From Cupriavidus laharis (GTDB taxonomy: Bacteria; Pseudomonadota; Gammaproteobacteria; Burkholderiales; Burkholderiaceae), in assembly GCF_914271435.1 (NCBI RefSeq), contig NZ_CAJZAI010000007.1, forward strand, positions 244,682 through 308,681: a stretch of 64,000 nt of DNA. Direction: 5' to 3'. The notes below the pieces were generated by a model. That model did no database searches and was not told the DNA's origin. It worked only from the letters and a program-made list of their open reading frames with translations. Positions 1 through 9,803 of this stretch are shown piece after piece. A program made the position numbers and the translations under genes. Numbering within the stretch: position 1 is the stretch's first letter; every line of letters starts with the position of its first letter.

Positions 1-101
1 ACCACCGAGAGCCCACTGGCACTCGGTGCGCCGGGAATGTCGAGAAAATACGCCTGTCTTCCCGTGACCAGCGCTGCTGGATCACCCCATCCCTCGGCCA
101 T
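1..101 (-). CDS. Partial CDS, N-terminus only, runs off the left edge (possibly VgrG-like)
   Basis: On the minus strand an ATG at 101 opens a frame that stays open to base 1, giving 33 complete codons. A purine-rich AAAAGGA lies about 6 bases upstream and could be the ribosome binding site. The visible residues include the stretch QAYFLDIPGAPSASGLSV, which reads like a real folded protein start. It vaguely resembles the first beta strands of VgrG/Phage_GPD-type spike proteins of type VI secretion systems. That resemblance is from memory and is weak. The rest of the gene lies outside the window, so the function cannot be decided here. Confidence 0.4.
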   Translation of the reverse strand, partial: MAEGWGDPAALVTGRQAYFLDIPGAPSASGLSV

Positions 102-451
102 CGTCGATTCCTTTTGTCAGGCACGCCCCAGATGGGAGCACGCGGATATCAGGCAATCTTGGGCGCGAGGATCGCGGACCACTGCGCCCAACCTCAGCGC
201 AAACTAAGGCAATCGACTTAGGGCGGATATAGAGTTAATCCGAACTTGGTTTGGGAATTTTCGTCCTTCCGATCAGCAGATGATGTATCGCAAAAGAGCC
301 GGACGATTGACGACTGGTTGTCGTCGATATCGCCGATACCCCGCCTCGTGCGGCAAGGCGATTTGCAACAGCGACAGATCGACGCTGCCCGTCAGGTCGG
401 AGCGCAACGGGGGTTAGGGGATGATGTAGGAGCCAACCGGTTCGCCGGCGT
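102..451. other. Intergenic region between the left-edge gene and mtgA
   Basis: These 350 bases hold no convincing gene. Bases 190-300 are clearly less GC-rich than the flanks, which fits a promoter region for the minus-strand gene starting at 101 together with the 3' flank of mtgA. Short open frames overlap the end of mtgA in other frames but lack ribosome binding sites and recognisable sequence. I see no clear terminator hairpin. Confidence 0.5.
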
Positions 452-1210
452 TCAATCGGGCAACGTAGCCGCCCCCATCCGCCTGGCAATAATCCCTGCC
501 TTCACCTTGAAGTTGACGTGCACATTCGCGCAGTACGCCTTCTTGTCAAAGCACTTCGGCGCCGGCAGCGCCGCCGCGAGGCGCGCAGCCTGGCCTACGC
601 CGAGCTTGGCGGCACTGGTGCGGAAATAATGCTGGGCCGCGGCCTCGGCACCGAACACGCCCTCGCCCCATTCCACCGAGTTCAGGTAGATCTCGAAGAT
701 CCGCTGCTTGTCCAGCCAGAATTCGAGCATCCACGTGATGGCCAGTTCCTGGCCCTTGCGCAGGTAATGCTGCTCCGGTGAGAGAAAGAGGTTCTTGGCG
801 AGCTGCTGCGTGATGGTCGAACCGCCGCGCACGACGCGGCCGCGCTTCTTGTTGCGTTCCCACGCGTCGAGCATGGCATCGATCTCGTAGCCGGGATGGT
901 TGACGAAGTCAGCGTCCTCGCTCGCGATGACCGCTCGCTTGAGGTTGCGCGAGATCTGGTCGTACGGTACCCAGCGGCGGTCGATGCCGCAGTTCCAGAC
1001 ATTGAAGCCGCACAGGCGCCAGCGCTCGGCGCGCATGAATGACGTGGACGAAGGCGTCACGTACTGCCAGGCCGCGATCTGCAGGAAGAAGTAGGCCTGC
1101 ATCGCGACGACGCCGGCCAGCACGCAACCGATCAGGTAGCCGACCCACCGCATCGGGGCGAATGCCGTGCCGGCGGCGCGCGTGGTGCGCTGTCGGGTGG
1201 CCACGGGCAC
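452..1210 (-). CDS. mtgA: Monofunctional biosynthetic peptidoglycan transglycosylase
   Basis: The 252-residue product is an inner-membrane GT51 glycosyltransferase that polymerises lipid II into glycan strands on the periplasmic side. One membrane segment spans about residues 24-46. The GT51 signatures follow: a SEDADF motif with the probable catalytic Glu98, the [13 protein letters not shown] motif at 128-140, and KGQE around 152-155. There is no transpeptidase domain, and the length fits MtgA. The annotated start is a GTG at 1210. A second GTG lies at 1204 and an ATG at 1153 just before the membrane segment, so the start is uncertain. The gene follows aroE on the same strand after 9 bases and is probably co-transcribed with it. 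Confidence 0.95.
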   Translation of the reverse strand: MPVATRQRTTRAAGTAFAPMRWVGYLIGCVLAGVVAMQAYFFLQIAAWQYVTPSSTSFMRAERWRLCGFNVWNCGIDRRWVPYDQISRNLKRAVIASEDADFVNHPGYEIDAMLDAWERNKKRGRVVRGGSTITQQLAKNLFLSPEQHYLRKGQELAITWMLEFWLDKQRIFEIYLNSVEWGEGVFGAEAAAQHYFRTSAAKLGVGQAARLAAALPAPKCFDKKAYCANVHVNFKVKAGIIARRMGAATLPD

Positions 1211-1219
1211 CGGCGGCGT

Positions 1220-2107
1220 TCAGCCCTTGTGCTCGGCCTGCAGCGCAGCGCGCAGGTCGGCCAGCACGGGCGCGGTGCGCGGACGCACGCCGCGCCAGAT
1301 GTAGAACGCTTCGGCCGCCTGTTCGACCAGCATGCCGAGGCCGTCGGCCGTACGCGCGCCGCACTGCGCGGCATGACGCAAGAACACGGTCGGCTCGGCG
1401 CCGTACATCATGTCGTAAGCGAGCACGCCGTCGCCAAGCAGGAACGCCGGCACCGGCGGCAGTTCACCATGCAGGCTGCTCGAAGATGCGTTGATGACCA
1501 CGTCGCAGGCCTCATCCTCGGACAGCTGCTCCAGCGCATCCAGGCCGCCGCCCCACAGCTCCACGCCGAAGGAATCAGCGGCTTCCACGAACTCTTCCAG
1601 CATGTCGCTCGCGCGCGAGGCCGTGCGGTTGGCCACCACGATGCGGGACGGCCGGCATTCGATCAGCGGCAGCATCGCGCCCATGGCCGCGCCGCCCGCG
1701 CCCAGCAGCAGCACGCGCTTGTCTTCCAGCAGCGTGTCGAGGTTGTCCTGGATGTCGCGCACCAGGCCAATGCCGTCGGTATTGTCGCCGTGGATCAGCC
1801 CGTCCTCGATCCACATCGTATTGACGGCGCCGGCCGCTTCCGCGCGCGGCGTCAGGCGATCTGCCAGGTCGTAGGCCTGCAGCTTGAACGGCACGGTCAC
1901 GTTGAAGCCATGGCCGCCTTCGGCCAGGAAGGCGCGCACGGTATCGGCGAACGCGTCGAGCGGCGCTTCCAGGCGGCCATACTCGATGGCCTCGCCGGTC
2001 TGCTGCGCGAACGCAGCATGGATAAAGGGAGAGCGGCTGTGCGCAACCGGGTTGCCGACCACGACGTAGCGGTCAGCCGGCTGGGAAGAGGATTCAGTGG
2101 AGGTCAT
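1220..2107 (-). CDS. aroE: Shikimate dehydrogenase (NADP+)
   Basis: This 295-residue enzyme reduces 3-dehydroshikimate to shikimate with NADPH in the cytoplasmic aromatic amino acid pathway. The substrate-binding SRSP motif is near residue 24. The catalytic Lys75 sits in NVTVPFK, followed by Asn96 in GAVNT and Asp111 in GDNTDGIG. The nucleotide-binding GAGGAA loop is at 136-141. A C-terminal EQAAEAF helix is typical of the family. Its ATG overlaps the stop codon of the upstream TonB-like gene by one base, so the two are probably translationally coupled. aroQ, another shikimate-pathway gene, lies about 8 kb away on the opposite strand. Confidence 0.97.
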   Translation of the reverse strand: MTSTESSSQPADRYVVVGNPVAHSRSPFIHAAFAQQTGEAIEYGRLEAPLDAFADTVRAFLAEGGHGFNVTVPFKLQAYDLADRLTPRAEAAGAVNTMWIEDGLIHGDNTDGIGLVRDIQDNLDTLLEDKRVLLLGAGGAAMGAMLPLIECRPSRIVVANRTASRASDMLEEFVEAADSFGVELWGGGLDALEQLSEDEACDVVINASSSSLHGELPPVPAFLLGDGVLAYDMMYGAEPTVFLRHAAQCGARTADGLGMLVEQAAEAFYIWRGVRPRTAPVLADLRAALQAEHKG

Positions 2108-3048
2108 CAGCGGGCCTGCAAGCGGGTTTCCAGCCCGCTGCGCGAAAACTTGAATGTGGAAATGACTTCGAGGATGTCCTGGCGCGCCGCCATCTCGGCC
2201 GTAAAGGGGCCGAACGGCGCGGCGGCGCGGACGATGGCCACGGCCTGGCGGTCCAGCGCCGGATCGCCCGAGCTCTTGACCACGTCGATGGCATCGACGT
2301 TGTAGCCGTCGCGGTTGTACCCGAGCTTGCCCAGGCGGTTCACGTTGATCACCAGGATCAGCTGGCCGTACAACGGCTTGCCGTTGCGTTGCGGGAAATC
2401 GCTGGTGCCGCGCGCCTCGATCTTGCGGCGCAGGCGGTCATAGTACTGGGCGTAGTCGACGGCTCGCGCGCTCGTGGCGGTGAGCTGGTAACGCTTGGGC
2501 CGCTTGGCGTAGTGCTCCAGGTTGCGGCCGATCTCCGCTTCCAGCTTGGCCATCTCGTCCGTGGAAGTACGCTCGTCCTGGCCGCGCAGCAGGTTGTCCT
2601 GGCGCTGCTCGCCGGGCTTGAGCGGCTGGCTGCGCACGGCCGGCGCGGCTTCGCGCGACTGCGTCATCAGGCGCTGCTGTTCCAGCTCGAGCTGCTCGAC
2701 GCGGCGCTGCACCTGGCGCACCAGGTCACCGTCCTGCGATGCGGTCTGCGCGGGCAGCGGCGTGGTCGCGCGCTGCTGGTCATGGTCGCCGCCGCCGTCG
2801 AGGTTGGCCTGCGCCAGCACGGTCGGGTTGCGCGGCTTCTGGGCGGACTTGGAATTGACCAGCACCACGTCCAGTGCCGCATCGGGGCGCTTGATCTCGA
2901 ACACCTCGGGCGCTGCAATCCGCACCATCAGCAGCACGATATGCACGGCTACCGAGATGGCCAGCGCCTTGGCCAGCGTGCTGCTGGCATGCCACCAGTG
3001 GCGGGGATCGACGAGAGCGGCGTTCACGATGGAGAGCTGGCTGGACAA
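2107..3048 (-). CDS. TonB family energy-transducer-like protein
   Basis: The 313-residue product has a short N-terminal tail, one membrane anchor at about 25-45, a long Gln/Arg/Glu-rich charged linker that may be coiled coil (about 75-200), and a C-terminal TonB-type domain from about 215. Such proteins normally couple the proton motive force, through ExbB/ExbD, to outer-membrane receptors. No exbB or exbD lies beside it, and its neighbours aroE and an RNase gene are unrelated. It may therefore be a TonB-like envelope protein rather than a siderophore transducer. The frame requires a TTG start at 3048. The next candidate is a GTG at 3027, and neither has a strong ribosome binding site. Confidence 0.8.
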   Translation of the reverse strand: MSSQLSIVNAALVDPRHWWHASSTLAKALAISVAVHIVLLMVRIAAPEVFEIKRPDAALDVVLVNSKSAQKPRNPTVLAQANLDGGGDHDQQRATTPLPAQTASQDGDLVRQVQRRVEQLELEQQRLMTQSREAAPAVRSQPLKPGEQRQDNLLRGQDERTSTDEMAKLEAEIGRNLEHYAKRPKRYQLTATSARAVDYAQYYDRLRRKIEARGTSDFPQRNGKPLYGQLILVINVNRLGKLGYNRDGYNVDAIDVVKSSGDPALDRQAVAIVRAAAPFGPFTAEMAARQDILEVISTFKFSRSGLETRLQAR

Positions 3049-3170
3049 TGGCTTGAGGAATCGCTAGGGAGATTCGCCGGGGCAGCATGGCGTCATGCTG
3101 CACCCTCGGCCCGGCGGCTGGACCGGGTCAGAAGGGCATTGTATGTGAGCCGCCGGCTTTTCCGAAGGAA

Positions 3171-5273
3171 TCAGCCCTGGCCGGGAACAATGGTGTCGCG
3201 CGCGGCAGACGCCTCGTCGCCCTTGCCGTCGCCGGCCCCCTCTTCCGTGGGCGCGCCGCCTTCGGCCGACTGCTCCGCGGCCTGCTCGGCCGCCATCTCC
3301 GCTGCCGCTTCGGCCGAGACCTCCGCGGCTTCCTCGTCGCTTTCGAGCTCTTCTTCGGGCAACGCGCCCTCACCGGCAAAGACTTCGAGCACCCGGCACG
3401 ACACATCGAGCGAGATCTCGTCGATGGCGCCGATCTCGAGCAGCACCTGGGTGCCGCGCAGGGCCTGCGCCAGCTCCGGCACGCGCGTGACCAGCGGGAT
3501 CTCGGTGAAGCGCACCGCGCCCTCCTTGAGCACCGTGGCCATCATGCGCTCGCGGCCTTCCTGCTGCAGCCAGCGCAGGCACCAGTAGCGCTCCATGGTG
3601 GACTGGTGGTCGGCATAGGCGGCGTAGGTGCCTTCAAAATCCGCCACGGCGGCCAGCAAGTCGGCATCCTTCGGCTTGAACGGCGCCACCAGCTTGGCCG
3701 TGATGCCATGCTGCGCCACCGCCAGGATCTGCCACTGGTTGACGAGGTCGACGTAGCGGCGCAGCGGCGAAGTGCTCCATGCGTACTGCGCCACGCCCAG
3801 CCCTTCGTGCGGGGCCGGGTAGGTCTGCATGCGGGTGCGGTGCATGCCCCAGGCCTTCTGCGTGCGGTAGATGCCGGGCACGCCGTTGTCGGCCAGGAGC
3901 TTGCCCCACATGCTGTTGGCCAGGATCATCAGCTCGGCGACGATCTTGTCCAGCGGCGAACCGCGCTTGCGCTGCTCGATGCGCACGCGCTGGCTGCCGT
4001 CGGACTGGTCGTCCAGGTAGAAGTTGTAGTCCGCGCGATTGTGGGATTCGGGCCGCAGGCCGCTGGCCAGGCGGGCCTTCTGGCGCTCGTCGTGGAGGTA
4101 GCCGGCGAAATGCCACAGCCGCGTGAGCTGGGCGCGGAACGGGTAATCGCCGGTGCCGTCGGCGAGCGAGGCCTCGGTGATGACGTCGTCGAGCAGGTTG
4201 TGGCGCAGGTTGGCCGCGATCATCACCATCTCGGCGCGGGTCTCGCTGCCCAGCACCTGCCAATGCGATGGCTCTACCGTCACGTAGAGCGACAGTGCCG
4301 GGCAACGGCGGCCTTCCTGCAGCGTGTAGCGGTCGACCACGGCGTCGGGCAGCATGGTGATCTTGTCGCCCGGGAAGTAGACCGTGGACAGGCGCTGGCG
4401 CGCGATCGCGTCGAGCGGTTCGCTGCGGCGGATGCCAAGCGCGGGCGCGGCGATGTGGATGCCGATACGCAGGTTGCCGCCAGGCAGTTCGGTGACCGAC
4501 AACGCGTCGTCGATCTCGGTGGTGGTCACGTCATCGATCGAGAACGCTTCCACGTCCGCCACCGGCAGGTCGCCGGATGGCTCGGGCACGTCGACTTCGG
4601 GGAAGCCCGTGCCCTTCGGGAAGCACTCGGCGAGGAACTTGGCCTCGTGCAGGGCGCGCGCGCTGGCCACGCCGCCGGCGGCCACCATCAGGCGCATCGG
4701 CGACATGCCCAGCGCCGTGCAGGCGGCGTCCATCGCCTTGTATTCGAGGCTGTTCTTGTCAGGCCTGAACAGTAGTTGCAGCACCTTATTGCGGAACGAT
4801 TCCGGCAAGGTCAGCGCCTTGAGCTGTTCCTCGTATTCGGCCTGCACGAGCGCCTGCTGCTTCTTGCGCTCCAGCGCTGCCAGTGCGGCCTTGAGCTGGT
4901 CTTCCGGCGCGCGCTGGTAGCGCCCGCGGCCCTTGCGGCGGAAGTACACCGGGTTGCCATGCAGGGCCATGGCCAGCGCCGCCTGCTGCACCGGGCCGGC
5001 GTCGGCGCCGTAGTACTCGGTGGCCAGCTCGGCAAAGCCGAACTCGGTTTCCGGCGCGCATTCCCACAGGAAGTCCAGGTCGATCTCGGCCGTCATCTCG
5101 CCGGTCTGGCGCACCAGTTCGATCGCCGACGGCTGCGCGAACTGCAGCAGCACGTCGCGCGACTTGACCTTGGTGCGCTTGCCGGCCGGCAATTCGACCT
5201 GGTAGGCCTCGCCTTGCTGGGTCAGCACGGTGCCGGCGCGAATCTCGCCGCCTTCTTCGAACAGCAACTGCAT
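3171..5273 (-). CDS. RNB-domain exoribonuclease (RNase II/R superfamily)
   Basis: The 700-residue protein is a 3'-5' exoribonuclease of the RNB family that should degrade RNA processively in the cytoplasm. The RNB core carries a metal-binding cluster at 247-256 (IDDVTTTEIDDA) and the SPLRRYVDL signature used in RNA cleavage. One expected Asp (E. coli RNase II Asp207) appears here as Glu253. A Glu at this place also occurs in a cyanobacterial/plastid-like branch of the family, so activity is likely retained. There is no obvious C-terminal S1-K/R-rich extension of the RNase R type. Instead, residues after about 630 form an acidic Glu/Ala-rich tail. A 122-base gap separates it from the downstream tonB-like gene. 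Confidence 0.9.
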   Translation of the reverse strand: MQLLFEEGGEIRAGTVLTQQGEAYQVELPAGKRTKVKSRDVLLQFAQPSAIELVRQTGEMTAEIDLDFLWECAPETEFGFAELATEYYGADAGPVQQAALAMALHGNPVYFRRKGRGRYQRAPEDQLKAALAALERKKQQALVQAEYEEQLKALTLPESFRNKVLQLLFRPDKNSLEYKAMDAACTALGMSPMRLMVAAGGVASARALHEAKFLAECFPKGTGFPEVDVPEPSGDLPVADVEAFSIDDVTTTEIDDALSVTELPGGNLRIGIHIAAPALGIRRSEPLDAIARQRLSTVYFPGDKITMLPDAVVDRYTLQEGRRCPALSLYVTVEPSHWQVLGSETRAEMVMIAANLRHNLLDDVITEASLADGTGDYPFRAQLTRLWHFAGYLHDERQKARLASGLRPESHNRADYNFYLDDQSDGSQRVRIEQRKRGSPLDKIVAELMILANSMWGKLLADNGVPGIYRTQKAWGMHRTRMQTYPAPHEGLGVAQYAWSTSPLRRYVDLVNQWQILAVAQHGITAKLVAPFKPKDADLLAAVADFEGTYAAYADHQSTMERYWCLRWLQQEGRERMMATVLKEGAVRFTEIPLVTRVPELAQALRGTQVLLEIGAIDEISLDVSCRVLEVFAGEGALPEEELESDEEAAEVSAEAAAEMAAEQAAEQSAEGGAPTEEGAGDGKGDEASAARDTIVPGQG

Positions 5274-5455
5274 CGATCGGTACTTTCAGAAATGCCGGGA
5301 ACCCTGCCGCTCAGGCGGCAACGACACGGGTTCCGGGGAGATAGTGTGAGTGCCCCTGACGGGGCCGCTGGCCGCAAGTGCCAAAGTCAGAATGATACCG
5401 CACCGGTTCCGGCCGCTTGCCGGGAACCGGAATGGTGGCCGAACGCCGGGTGATG

Positions 5456-6211
<756 letters not shown>

Positions 6212-6233
6212 TTATCTCTGGGTAGTGTGTAAG

Positions 6234-6839
6234 TCAGTCGGGGCCCCGGTCTGATGGACGGCTTTGCCGGAGTCCCCGTGAGGGCCGTGCCAGCAGGTCC
6301 GGCAAAAAGACCTCTGTCACGAGCATGACGCCGGCGCCGCGCCGGAATACGGAGCGGCGCGCCGGCAGCATCGGCACCGGCGCCATGGCCGGCAGGACCC
6401 GCTGCAGCGCCTGGCGCAGCGGGTGGTGCGGCAGCAGCCGCGCAAACTGGAACGGATCGCGCCGCACGGCCGGATCCACAAACAGGCGCCCGCCCAGCGG
6501 GCGCTCGCCCAGGCCGCGCAGGAACGGCCAGTCGCGGCGCGCATGGCGCTCGCGCACGACGGTGTGCGCGTAGACAGCCGGCTGCTCGTCGCAGATCAGC
6601 AGCACTTCGCGCGTCAGCGCCGGTTCACGGCAGCATTGCCCAAGCGCCTGCCATTCATCGAGATAGGGCTGCGCCGAGGCCTGGAACAGGCGGCGCACGC
6701 GGAAACGTTCGGAGGCAGCCACCAGCCGCGCGGTCAGCGACCCTTCGCCTGTGACCCAGTGCCTCAGGTTGGGCGGAATTGCCGTATCGAAGGGCAGGTG
6801 GCAGGTCCAGCCGCAGCGGCGCGCGTATTGCGCGCTCAT
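6234..6839 (-). CDS. ubiC: Chorismate--pyruvate lyase
   Basis: This 201-residue cytoplasmic enzyme cleaves chorismate to 4-hydroxybenzoate and pyruvate, the first committed step of ubiquinone synthesis. The family landmarks are present: TREVLL with the probable active-site Arg77, the LGGRLF loop near 115-120, and the C-terminal LVTEVFLP motif with Glu176. These match Arg76 and Glu155 in the E. coli enzyme. The protein is longer than E. coli UbiC because of an Arg-rich C-terminal extension of about 20 residues. Its ATG overlaps the stop of the upstream YqiA-type hydrolase by 4 bases. Confidence 0.9.
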   Translation of the reverse strand: MSAQYARRCGWTCHLPFDTAIPPNLRHWVTGEGSLTARLVAASERFRVRRLFQASAQPYLDEWQALGQCCREPALTREVLLICDEQPAVYAHTVVRERHARRDWPFLRGLGERPLGGRLFVDPAVRRDPFQFARLLPHHPLRQALQRVLPAMAPVPMLPARRSVFRRGAGVMLVTEVFLPDLLARPSRGLRQSRPSDRGPD

Positions 6840-7444
6840 GCCGCGCGGCCCGGCACCACGCCGCCGGGCCCATAGCCGCAGAAGGCCAGCACGTCGTCGA
6901 CGTAGTCGGCGAACTCGCTGATGCCGTGGTCGCTGCCGGAGATGATGCGGATATGCGCGCCCTGACAGGCCGCCACCATCTCACGGTAGTCGAGCACTTC
7001 GTCGCCGGTCGTCGCCAGCAGGTAATACCGTTCGGGATACGCGAGGGTATCCACGCGCAAGTCGAGCAGTTCCTGCATGTGGCGCGGCTCGACCGTGATC
7101 GAGCCGCCACCATGCCACAGCGGCTGTTCGCCGATGTATTGCTGCAGGTCGGTCCACGGATGGATGGCCGGGTTCAGGAGCACCGTGCGGCAGCCATGGC
7201 GCTCGCCGAGCCAGCGTGCATAGAAGCCGCCCAGCGAGGAGCCGACGATGGCGATTTCCTGGTCGCCGCCCGCGCGCGCCGCGTGGATGGCGGCTTCGGC
7301 CTGCGCGATGGCCCGGTCGGGCGAAACATTGAGCAAGGGGCAGGCGTAGTAGCGGCCCACGCCCCACTCGCGCATGCGCTCCTGCACCAGCCGCGCCTTG
7401 AATGACTGCGGCGAGGAGCGGAATCCGTGCAGGTACAGCAGCAT
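6836..7444 (-). CDS. YqiA/YcfP family alpha/beta-fold hydrolase (esterase)
   Basis: The 202-residue protein begins with the family's LLYLHGF signature. It carries a nucleophile elbow GSSLGG with Ser70, a TTGDEVLDY segment with the likely acidic residue, and a C-terminal GSDHG with the catalytic His, giving a full Ser-Asp-His triad. E. coli YqiA acts on short acyl esters and acyl-CoA, but the physiological substrate here is unknown. It lies between mpl (10 bases upstream) and ubiC (4-base overlap), so it is probably one cistron of an mpl-yqiA-ubiC operon. Confidence 0.88.
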   Translation of the reverse strand: MLLYLHGFRSSPQSFKARLVQERMREWGVGRYYACPLLNVSPDRAIAQAEAAIHAARAGGDQEIAIVGSSLGGFYARWLGERHGCRTVLLNPAIHPWTDLQQYIGEQPLWHGGGSITVEPRHMQELLDLRVDTLAYPERYYLLATTGDEVLDYREMVAACQGAHIRIISGSDHGISEFADYVDDVLAFCGYGPGGVVPGRAA

Positions 7445-7454
7445 GTCGGCGCCC

Positions 7455-8828
7455 TCAGCCCGCGGCGCCCAGCGCGTCCAGCAGCTTCTGGTGCACGCCG
7501 CCGAAGCCGCCGTTGCTCATGACCAGCACGTGGTCGCCCGGCTGTGCCGCGGCGCGCACGGCCTCGACCAGCGCGCCGAGATCGTGGAACGCCGCCGCCT
7601 TCTTGCCGAGCGGCGCCAGCGCACCGGCGAGGTCCCAGCCGAGCGCATCCTTGCCGCTTGGCGCACCGTAGCCGAATACCAGGTCGGCCTGCTCGAGGCT
7701 GGCCGGGAGCTGCGCCTTCATCACGCCGAGCTTCATGGTGTTGGAGCGCGGCTCCAGCACGGCCAGGATGCGGGCACCGCCGACACGGCGGCGCAGGCCG
7801 TCCAGCGTGGTCTGGATCGCGGTGGGATGGTGCGCGAAGTCGTCATAGACGGTCACGCCGCCCGCCACGCCGCGCACTTCCATGCGTCGTTTCACATTGG
7901 CGAAGCGGCCCAGCGATTCGATGGCCTGCGCCGGCGGCACGCCGACATGGCGCGCGGCGGCAATGGCGGCCAGCGCGTTCAGGCGGTTATGGGTGCCCTG
8001 CAGGTCCCACGTCACGCGGCCTTGCACGGCCTCGCCGAACCAGACGTCGAAAGCGTCCTTGCCATCGTCGGAGCCCGCATCGCTTTCGCGCCAGTCACCG
8101 ACGCCGAACTGCTCGACCTCGCTCCAGCAGCCGCGCTCGAGCACGCGGGCGAGGCTGGCTTCCAGGCCGTTGACGACCAGACGGCCCTGCCCCGGCACCG
8201 TTCGCACCAGGTGGTGGAACTGCGTTTCGATCGCGTCGAGATCCGGGAAGATGTCAGCGTGATCGTATTCCAGGTTGTTCAGGATCGCTGTGCGCGGGCG
8301 GTAGTGGACGAACTTGCTGCGCTTGTCGAAGAAGGCAGTGTCGTATTCGTCCGCCTCGATCACGAAGAAGTCCGACTCCGTCACGCGCGCCGAGATACCG
8401 AAGTTCTGCGGCACGCCGCCCACGAGAAAGCCGGGGTTGTAGCCGGCATCTTCCAGGATCCACGCGAGCATCGACGTGGTGGTGGTCTTGCCGTGGGTGC
8501 CGGCCACGGCAAGCACCCACTTGCCCGCCAGCACGTGTTCGCCAAGCCATTGCGGCCCCGACACATAGGGCAGGTTCCGGTTCAGGATGGCTTCCATCAG
8601 CGGATTGCCGCGCGACACCACGTTGCCGATCACGAACAGGTCCGGCTCCAGCGCGAGCTGGGCCGGGTCAAAGCCTTCGATCAGCTCGATGCCCTGGGCC
8701 TCGAGCTGGGTGCTCATCGGTGGATAGACATTGGCATCGCAGCCGGTGACACGATGGCCCGCCTGCTTGGCGAGTACCGCCAGGCCGCCCATGAAAGTGC
8801 CGCAGATGCCAAGGATATGTATATGCAT
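7455..8828 (-). CDS. mpl: UDP-N-acetylmuramate:L-Ala-gamma-D-Glu-meso-DAP ligase
   Basis: This 457-residue Mur-ligase family enzyme joins the recycled tripeptide to UDP-MurNAc, returning cell-wall peptide to peptidoglycan synthesis. The N-terminal Rossmann loop is HILGICGTFMGG. The ATP-binding P-loop GTHGKTTTT is at 110-118. A central Mur-ligase segment with VIEADEYDTAFFD, typical of Mpl and MurC, follows, then the C-terminal domain with YDDFAHHPTAI. The TFMGG sequence is the usual Mpl variant rather than MurC. It is the first gene of a minus-strand run with yqiA and ubiC, and faces a plus-strand gene across 184 bases. Confidence 0.95.
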   Translation of the reverse strand: MHIHILGICGTFMGGLAVLAKQAGHRVTGCDANVYPPMSTQLEAQGIELIEGFDPAQLALEPDLFVIGNVVSRGNPLMEAILNRNLPYVSGPQWLGEHVLAGKWVLAVAGTHGKTTTTSMLAWILEDAGYNPGFLVGGVPQNFGISARVTESDFFVIEADEYDTAFFDKRSKFVHYRPRTAILNNLEYDHADIFPDLDAIETQFHHLVRTVPGQGRLVVNGLEASLARVLERGCWSEVEQFGVGDWRESDAGSDDGKDAFDVWFGEAVQGRVTWDLQGTHNRLNALAAIAAARHVGVPPAQAIESLGRFANVKRRMEVRGVAGGVTVYDDFAHHPTAIQTTLDGLRRRVGGARILAVLEPRSNTMKLGVMKAQLPASLEQADLVFGYGAPSGKDALGWDLAGALAPLGKKAAAFHDLGALVEAVRAAAQPGDHVLVMSNGGFGGVHQKLLDALGAAG

Positions 8829-9012
8829 GGGGTTCCCGGAAAGACTTGAGACCGGCCGGGCCGGTCGGCATGCCAGCGATGGTCCGGCGGACCATGCCGG
8901 GCAGGAAGCCCCTGATTGTACCCGAGCGCTTCCGCGCTTCGCTGCACTGCGGCAGCGCTTGCCGCACCGGTTGTCACACCGGTTCCCCGCCCTGCTCCGG
9001 TATCATCCGGAC

Positions 9013-9720
9013 ATGTCCCGACGCACCCTTTCCGACCCCGTCCGACTGCGCGAGGAGATCGCCCAGGCCGCGGCACGCATGATCGCCGAAGACGGCGCCG
9101 ACTACGCCACCGCGAAACGCAAGGCTGCGCGCCAGTTGCTTGGCGATCAGCGCGTCGCTGGCGAATGGCTGCCCGATAACGAGATGATCGAGGCCGAAGT
9201 GCGCGCTTATCAGGCGCTTTTCCACGCCGACACGCAGCCGCGCATCCTGGCGCTGCTGCGCCGCGTGGCGGTGCTGGCAATGGAGGACCTGGCGGCGTTC
9301 CGGCCGTATCTCGTGGGCGCCGTGCTCAATGGCACCGCCACCGAGCATTCGGATATCTATCTGCAGTGCTTCTGCGACAGTACCAAGGACGCCACACTGC
9401 ACCTGCTCAATGCCGGCGTGGACTTCGAAACCAGCGAGACTCGCCACTTCGGCGGCCGCGGTGAAGTGGAAACCCTGAGCTTCCTCTGGAAAGGCCAGTG
9501 GCCCGACCGCCGCGAGGCGCGCCTGCTGGCCGGCGAAGTGCGGGCAGAACTGAGCGCCCCGGTCGGTATTCATATTGCTCTGTATGATGCCGACGACGAG
9601 CGCGGCGCCGTGCGCACCGATGCGAGCGGCCGCGCAGCCAGGGCCGACCTGCAGGCCGTGCAGGCACTGCTGGCAGCCGACGAGACCGGCGAGGCCGGCG
9701 AAACTGACGATTCGAACTGA
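9013..9720 (+). CDS. Conserved protein of unknown function
   Basis: I do not recognise a characterised family. The 235-residue product has an N-terminal helical part (about 1-60) rich in Arg and Ala. A mixed alpha/beta region (about 75-190) follows, with stretches such as LVGAVLNGTATEHSDIYLQC and HIALYDADDERG. The acidic C-terminus has Glu/Asp/Ala repeats. The GTATEHSDI stretch loosely recalls a nucleotidyltransferase-like strand-loop, but I see no complete motif. No signal peptide or membrane segment is visible. The frame could open further upstream, but the ATG at 9013 avoids long overlap with the divergent mpl gene. It precedes a TlpA-type gene by 83 bases. Confidence 0.8.
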   Translation: MSRRTLSDPVRLREEIAQAAARMIAEDGADYATAKRKAARQLLGDQRVAGEWLPDNEMIEAEVRAYQALFHADTQPRILALLRRVAVLAMEDLAAFRPYLVGAVLNGTATEHSDIYLQCFCDSTKDATLHLLNAGVDFETSETRHFGGRGEVETLSFLWKGQWPDRREARLLAGEVRAELSAPVGIHIALYDADDERGAVRTDASGRAARADLQAVQALLAADETGEAGETDDSN

Positions 9721-9803
9721 AGCCGGTCCGTCCTGTCAGAAAATCACCGTTTGCCGGCATCTGCGCCGAATGCGCTGCACCGCCGCCCGCTTACCGAGAC
9801 CCC

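Noticed and set aside
3087..4775. A 562-codon plus-strand frame opposite the RNB gene
   Set aside because: Antisense to a well-defined RNB domain; product lacks any motif.
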